Below are positions 59,079 to 64,000 of a DNA stretch of 64,000 nucleotides, one piece after another. Positions within the stretch are counted from its first letter, which is position 1. Each line of letters starts with the position of its first letter. Under the pieces are notes generated by a model, which saw nothing but the letters and a program-made list of their open reading frames with translations, ran no database searches and had not been told where the DNA came from. Position numbers and translations under genes: made by a program. The DNA comes from Cornus controversa. Taxonomy: Eukaryota; Streptophyta; Magnoliopsida; Cornales; Cornaceae. The stretch lies in contig CM048845.1 in assembly GCA_026545225.1 (NCBI GenBank), positions 15,407,001-15,471,000 on the forward strand, written 5' to 3'.

Positions 59079-59660
59079 TCATGAGAGTTGATTGTTGGGC
59101 CTTATGAACACTTTGGATGGCTTTCTAGGCTTTATCTTGGCCTGTAAATAACATATGTAGATATAAATACCTTTTTCTTTCCTTTTTTCTCTTCCCTCTT
59201 TTGCTTTCTTTCTTTTTATTTTATTTTCTTCCTTTTTTTCTTTCTTTCTTTTTCTTTTCTTCCTTTTTTGTTTTTTTCTTTTATTTTTTTCTTTTCTCCC
59301 CCCCCCCCCGCGCATGGGCACGCGCTGGGGTGCCCCGGCCGTGCCCGGCCAGCCGCACGCTGGGCCAGGAGGGCCCAGTCGTGCCCTGCCAGGCGCGAGC
59401 CCAACCGCGCCCGGCCAAGTGGTGCCCGGCCAGGTGCCCATCTAGTCTAACCTCAGTCGCACCCAGTCGCTCTCAGCTAGGTGGGCCCGTCCACGCCCGA
59501 TGATTTGGCCATGCTCGTCCAAGCTTTGTGTTGGCTTTCCTCGTGACCGTTTGGCTTGTGAACGTTACAAAAGTGCCTCATGGACGTTGCTTGACGACCG
59601 TTGGGACAAAGAGCCGTTGGGGGGGGGGGGGTTTGTAATGGTTGTCTTCCTTTGCTTATA
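59079..59660 (+). repeat. Polypyrimidine tract, GC-rich island and putative LTR-type promoter
   Basis: An almost pure T/C strand (59168-59297) ends in C11, followed by a GCCCGGCCAG-rich island (59298-59480) and a G12 run (59617-59628). A TATATAAG box (about 59657-59664) and a CT-rich leader follow. Together this looks like the regulatory part of a transposable element driving the short ORF at 59877. Frames read through the island are compositional artefacts. Confidence 0.4.
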
Positions 59661-59876
59661 TAAGCACACCCCATCTTCATTTATCCTTCACTCCAACATC
59701 TTACTACTAGTTCTCTCTTCATTTATAATTCGTTTCACCAATCCATGCCACACACTATCTGACTTTCTCTTTCCCGTTGTCTATATATCATCGATCATAA
59801 TTTTGACAAGCCCAGCCCAGAGACCTTTGCCCCCGGTTCTGCCCTTGTCTAAGTGTTTGATTTCCTTCATTTTATG

Positions 59877-60080
59877 ATGGCAGACTATAGCGAATGCCAG
59901 GATATTAGCTCTACTATAACCGATGCCAAGGTGGAGGAGCTAGCAACTTTATTTTCTTTCCCGGATGGGGTTATAGCTAGAGCTCCTCTACTCGCAAAGA
60001 GGGCTTTCTCCATCTGTCCCGGAGAAGGAAGACAGTTAGCCCATCCTTGGAATGCTGAACATTTAAGGAAGTTCTATTAG
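59877..60080 (+). pseudogene. Short ORF, possible N-terminal exon of a plant transposon gag-like protein
   Basis: A 67-codon frame from the second Met (ADYSECQDISSTITDAKVEE...) with ELATLFSFPDG and PGEGRQLAHPWN. The style recalls the N-termini of gag-like/'putative plant transposon' proteins, but identification is weak. It ends at TTCTATTAGTAAGG, where GTAAGG could act as a splice donor; no matching downstream exon was found on this strand. Only inferred. Confidence 0.35.
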
Positions 60081-60329
60081 TAAGGTTTTTTCTTGACTTG
60101 TTAGTTTTTTGTCCCATCTTATCCATCTTCTTTAGCTTTAGCTTGCGTTCGCCTTCAGCAAGTATTATTGTAGAGGTTGGCTTTGTTGCTAAACCTTAAG
60201 TATCATGTTAAAGGTTGGCTCTAATGCCCAAGGCCTCAGGATAGGACTCCTGTCTAGTCCCATTTTGTCTTTTGTAAGTTTTTATTATGAAATTTCAATG
60301 AAAGGTGTTATTCTCCAAAACATGCTGTT

Positions 60330-60890
60330 ATAAAACCCTGCGGGGGCAAAACCCTACGGGGACACAACTCCACAGAGGGCCTTTGAAGAAAAATGCAGGA
60401 TGGATTAATCCCGAAAAAAAATACTACCCTATGCCCCATACACCTCCATGGAGGGCTTTTGAAAAAAAAGGCGAGATGGATTAATTCCGAGAAAAAATAC
60501 TACCCTACAGGGATACACCTCCATGGAGGGCCTTTGAAGAAAAAGGCGAGATAAATAAATCCCAAGAAAAATACTACCCTACGGGGGCAAAACCTTGCAG
60601 GGACACACCTCCATGGAGGGCCTTTGAAGAAAAGGTGGGATGGATTAATCCCGAGAAGAAATACTATCCTACGGGGATACACCTCCATGGAGGGCCTTTG
60701 AAGAAAAAGGCGGGATAAATAAATCCAGAGAAAAATACTACCCTACGGGGGCAAAACCCTACGGGAACACACCTCCATGGAGGGCCTTTGAAGAAAAAAG
60801 CGGGATAAATAAATCTCGAGGAAAATACTACCCTATGGGGGCAAAATCCTACAAGGACACACCTCCACGGGGGGCCTTTTTACGATTAAG
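60330..60890 (+). repeat. Alternating 75/90-bp tandem array
   Basis: The block CACCTCCATGGAGGGCCTTT recurs at about 60441, 60516, 60606, 60680, 60770 and 60860 (spacing 75, 90, 74, 90, 90), with a diverged copy near 60364. Long units contain an extra 15-16 bp of the type GGGGCAAAACCCTAC; short units lack it. Each unit also contains a CCATGG palindrome and AATACTACCCTACGGGG. Confidence 0.85.
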
Positions 60891-61091
60891 GTCGAATAAA
60901 TCAGAATTTTGAGAATGTATATGGACATTCCTACATGAACCCTAGGATTGCAAAAGTTACCTTCGCAAAATGACTTATGTTCAATAAAAAAGAAAAAATA
61001 TTCGATTCCTCATTGATTAACAACAGAAAGATACATGGGGCCTCCACAAAGGAGGAGCATTACATAGGTGCCAAAAGAAAAAGACTCTAAC

Positions 61092-62338
61092 TCAGGCGTC
61101 AAGATCTCCAAGTTGCAGACCGGAGAAGTTCATATCAGGCCATTGATCTTGTGCCACTTCGCGAAAATACTCAAACCCATCAATATATGACTGGTTGAGG
61201 GCCCTGTCAAAATCAGGTGAATCCTTGAAATGCTTGACAACCAGTTCTTTAATTTCGGGCAGGTCGACATTCCACCGAGCCATCTCCTCCCGTTCATGAC
61301 TAAGCTGGGAGTTGAGGGTATTTATTTCCTCACCATGAGAAGCACGAAGGGCCTCAAACTCTGAGTTGAAAGTGGTACGTTCATTAGCAAAGGAGGCGCG
61401 TTCCTTGGGAAAGGCTGTTATCTGCTTCTTCAGCTCCTCCTCCGCACATAAGAGGCGATTGGAGAGACCATGGGCAATCGTCAGGCCCTGTTAAACACAC
61501 AAGGAAAACACACAGCTAAGAAAAGAGAAAAGAAATATAAGAATTTCACTCAAGCATGATAAGAAGACTAAGGGCACACCTGAGGCATATTGGCCAGCAG
61601 ATATCCGGTGGAGGAAATAGAGTCGATAGCGTCCACCTTTTTAAGATTACGTGGGAGAACAAACTCCCTGGCTCTTTTTATAGCAAAAGATGTGTCAAAC
61701 AACAATGATCCGGTATGGCTGGTCGCCGAGGTTAATAGCCCGGTGTGGCTGGTAACTGGAGAGAAAGATATATGCGAGCCGCCTCCACCAAAGAGTTGAG
61801 TTGCCGGCACCCCAAAAGCACTTGGGTCCGCCAGGCTACCGCCCGCAAATAGAGGAGTATAAGGTATCCCAAAAGGGCTGGGGCCAGGAGTCAGAGTACT
61901 CATAGCGGCAGGGAGGGGAGAATTCCCAATAAAGGGAGGAGAAGATAAGCCCCCACCTGTAGGTAAATCGATACTCCTAATAACCATAGGTTGACGCCGT
62001 CTATTTTGAGTAGGGGACGACGAAGATACCGCAACACCTTTTCCTTTCGCCAACATGAGAATGTCTCGATCAGGCCTTCTCCAAGATCCTGTACGAGTGT
62101 ACGGGTAAACTTATATTTCTCAACTCAAGGAAGAAAAGGGAATGAAAAATAAAAACTGTAAAAATATACCTTGCCTGTCTCCGATCACGCGAGGAGGGTA
62201 ACCCAGTGTACTTAATCCCGCGTTAGAGGTTAAGGTCACTGCATCTCTCATCCCGAGATCGTAAATGATGTCTAACTTGTCTTCTTCTTCTCGACTCATA
62301 TCTAGCTCTACTCTAACCGCTGGTTTATTAAAATACAT
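61092..62338 (-). CDS. Spliced ORF of a transposon-type (gag-like/coiled-coil) protein
   Basis: Exons are 62338-62170, 62088-61580 and 61487-61092. The joints CAAG|GTATAT, GTACAG|GATCTT, CCTCAG|GTGTGC and TTAACAG|GGCCTG keep one frame, giving a 357-aa product from the first Met of the left-most exon considered. The middle exon is Pro/Ser/Gly-rich (SIDLPTGGG, PFGIPYTPLF, FGVPATQLFGGG); the last is an acidic/basic coiled coil (AEEELKKQITAF, ERASFANERTTF, NSQLSHEREEM) ending EVAQDQWPDMNFSGL. These features are typical of gag-like proteins in large plant retroelements. The 5' part of the gene is probably missing: an inverted-repeat element begins 84 bp upstream. No host function is assumed. Confidence 0.5.
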
Positions 62339-62421
62339 AAATTCGTGTTAACATATGTGAAGAAGGTGGAAGTAGAATAAAAGAAAGAAAGGTAGAAAAA
62401 GCTCACTATTTAATTTTTGGA

Positions 62422-63469
62422 ATTGATTGGTAGAAATCAATTCCAAAAATTAAATACTTTCCTGCAATAAATGTCCTACTTTTTCATCAATCAATATATC
62501 CTTCTAGTTCTAAAGTATTTACACTAGTGCCATTAACAAACAAATAAAATTATAAACGTAAAGTATTAAAATATTTTTATTAATATTTTTTTATATTGTC
62601 CTACTTTTTAATATTTTTAATAATCTATATACTTATTATAATCATTTCCTATATAATTTTGAAAATTTTGTAATTATGGTTAATTGAATAAGTATATAGA
62701 TTATTAAAAATATTAAAAAAAATAAAATTATAAACATAAAGTATATACATTAATTGAATAAGTATATAGATTATTAAAAATATTAAAAAAAATAAAATTA
62801 TAAACATAAAGTATATAGAGTAATTGAATAAGTATATAGATTATTACTAAAAATATTAAAAAAAATAAAATTATAAACATAAAGTATATAGATTAATTGA
62901 ATAAGTATATAGATTATTATTAAAAATAAAAATATAAACATAAAGTATATAGATGAATTGAATAAGTATATAGATTATTATTAAAAATATTAATAAAAAT
63001 AAAATTATAAACATAAAGTATATAGATTAATTGAATAAGTATATAAATTATTGAAAATATTTAAAAGTAGGACAATATAAAAAATATTAAAAAAAATAAA
63101 ATTATAAACATAAAGTATATAGATTAATTGAATAAGTATATAGATTATTATTAAAAATAAAAATATAAACATAAAGTATATAGATGAATTGAATAAGTAT
63201 ATAGATTATTATTAAAAATATTAATAAAAATAAAATTATAAACATAAAGTATATAGATTAATTGAATAAGTATATAAATTATTGAAAATATTTAAAAGTA
63301 GGACAATATAAAAAAAATATTAATAAAAATATTTTAATACTTTACGTTTATAATTTTATTTGTTTGTTAATGACACTAGTGTAAATACTTTAGAACTGGA
63401 TTGATGAAAAAATAGGACATTTATTGCAGAAAAACATTTAATTTTTGGAATTGATTTCTACCGATCAAT
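62422..63469. mobile_element. Inverted-repeat element filled with AT-rich satellite (1048 bp)
   Basis: Terminal inverted repeats of about 180-190 bp: the left starts ATTGATTGGTAGAAATCAAT and the right, reverse complemented, ATTGATCGGTAGAAATCAAT. They share TAAAGTATTTACACTAGTG and ATAAACGTAAAGTATTAAAA. The left outer edge also forms a perfect 21-bp palindrome with its flank (62408-62428 / 62435-62455). Between the arms is a tandem array of AAACATAAAGTATATAGATT units. No transposase; the superfamily is not assigned. Confidence 0.75.
62700..63300. repeat. Higher-order AT-rich tandem array
   Basis: The phrase TAAACATAAAGTATATA recurs at about 62731, 62801, 62874, 62935, 63008, 63105, 63166 and 63239 (spacing 70, 73, 61, 73, 97, 61, 73). 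The series 61-73-97 sums to 231 bp and is repeated (62935-63165, then from 63166), so a 231-bp higher-order unit has been duplicated. The 97-bp unit includes GTAGGACAATATAAAAAA from the inner edge of the terminal repeat. Confidence 0.8.
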
Positions 63470-64000
63470 GAAGCGACTGTGCAAGAACACTCGTTAAGCG
63501 ACTACCGCTAGCACTCCTCATTAATATAATATGACAAATAAAAAGAGAGATTAGTGTATATTAATTGAACGTTAAGGGAGGTAGGTGTAATTTATATTTT
63601 TCTTTTAAACTCCATGTGATACGGTGATGGGTATGTATTACCCTCTCCTCTATAAGATAATGCACCGTTAAGGTAGGAAAAGTTTCAATAAACCGAAGAC
63701 CATAAAACTATCGTTGATTATTTATATTCCTTCACTTTTTTGCGTTTGTAATTTATGTTCCTTCACTTTTTTGCTTTTACAAACGCAAGCAACGAAGTTT
63801 GCATAAACTTATGGCATTAAACAAGTTCATGTGCATATATATATATATATATAGGTCACTAAGAAATGATACCATCTTTTCATGAGATATCTAAGGAGGG
63901 ACAATTGGTGGAGTGATGGTACTCATTTATTGTTTCATTTAAATTCAATTATACATCGTCTCCGAGAATGGAGGTTGTTGGAAGGTGGATTAAATGAACA
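63470..64000. other. AT-rich sequence, no gene seen
   Basis: Contains a direct repeat TTCCTTCACTTTTTTGC at about 63729 and 63760 and a short TA microsatellite (63836-63853). No credible ORF. Confidence 0.5.

Noticed and set aside
59079..59503. Long frames through the GC-rich island (Gly/Pro/Ala/Arg-rich on both strands)
   Set aside because: They are read from GCCCGGCCAG repeats and a pyrimidine tract; several frames are open at once, which indicates composition rather than coding.
62600..63300. CRISPR-like array (regular repeats)
   Set aside because: The units are contiguous AT-rich tandem repeats without unique spacers, in a plant genome.

Overview
The window is nuclear DNA of a flowering plant, most likely a eudicot. 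It is AT-rich, its genes are spliced, and it is dense in plant transposon families (Ty1/copia, TRIM, Cassandra, hAT and Tourist-like MITEs, an RTE-like LINE). The species cannot be read from the sequence.

Four host genes are well supported. (1) A mitochondrial gamma-carbonic-anhydrase-like subunit of complex I (+, 12791-26954) has two exons split by a 13.4 kb intron full of transposons. (2) A miR156-targeted SQUAMOSA promoter-binding-like transcription factor of the SPL13/16 type (-, 35441-39592) has three coding exons, plus probable 5'-UTR exons that carry a spliced upstream ORF. (3) A single-exon, plant-type protein of unknown function with a C-terminal membrane segment (+, 47964-48644). 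(4) A UDP-arabinopyranose mutase / reversibly glycosylated polypeptide (-, 50367-54687) has four exons. Genes 3 and 4 converge tail to tail. The four genes have unrelated jobs (respiratory complex I, development, unknown, cell-wall sugar supply) and do not form a cluster.

Layout. 0-12.6 kb is repeat territory: a decayed copia element split by a probable 3.5 kb solo LTR with a nested 67-bp tandem repeat, then a Cassandra element whose LTRs carry 5S-rRNA-like sequence, then an intact 571-bp TRIM with a perfect target duplication. 12.6-27 kb is the gamma-CAL gene; its intron holds a SINE-like piece, a small TRIM, a LINE remnant, a hAT-like element, a 4.9 kb antisense copia element, a fold-back and a GC-rich hAT MITE. 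27-35 kb is AT-rich intergenic DNA with MITEs, microsatellites and a truncated TRIM copy joined to a 20-bp inverted repeat. 35-41 kb is the SPL gene. 41.5-44.7 kb is a non-coding LTR element (LARD-like) with a 1-kb hAT-like element nested inside. 47.9-55 kb holds genes 3 and 4, with MITEs in introns and flanks. 55-64 kb is again repeats: a long-TIR element just upstream of the mutase promoter, a hAT-like element, a transposon-type region with a spliced coiled-coil ORF and an alternating 75/90-bp tandem array, and a 1-kb inverted-repeat element filled with a higher-order AT-rich satellite.

No CRISPR array, rRNA operon or canonical tRNA gene was seen; the only 5S similarity is inside the Cassandra LTRs.
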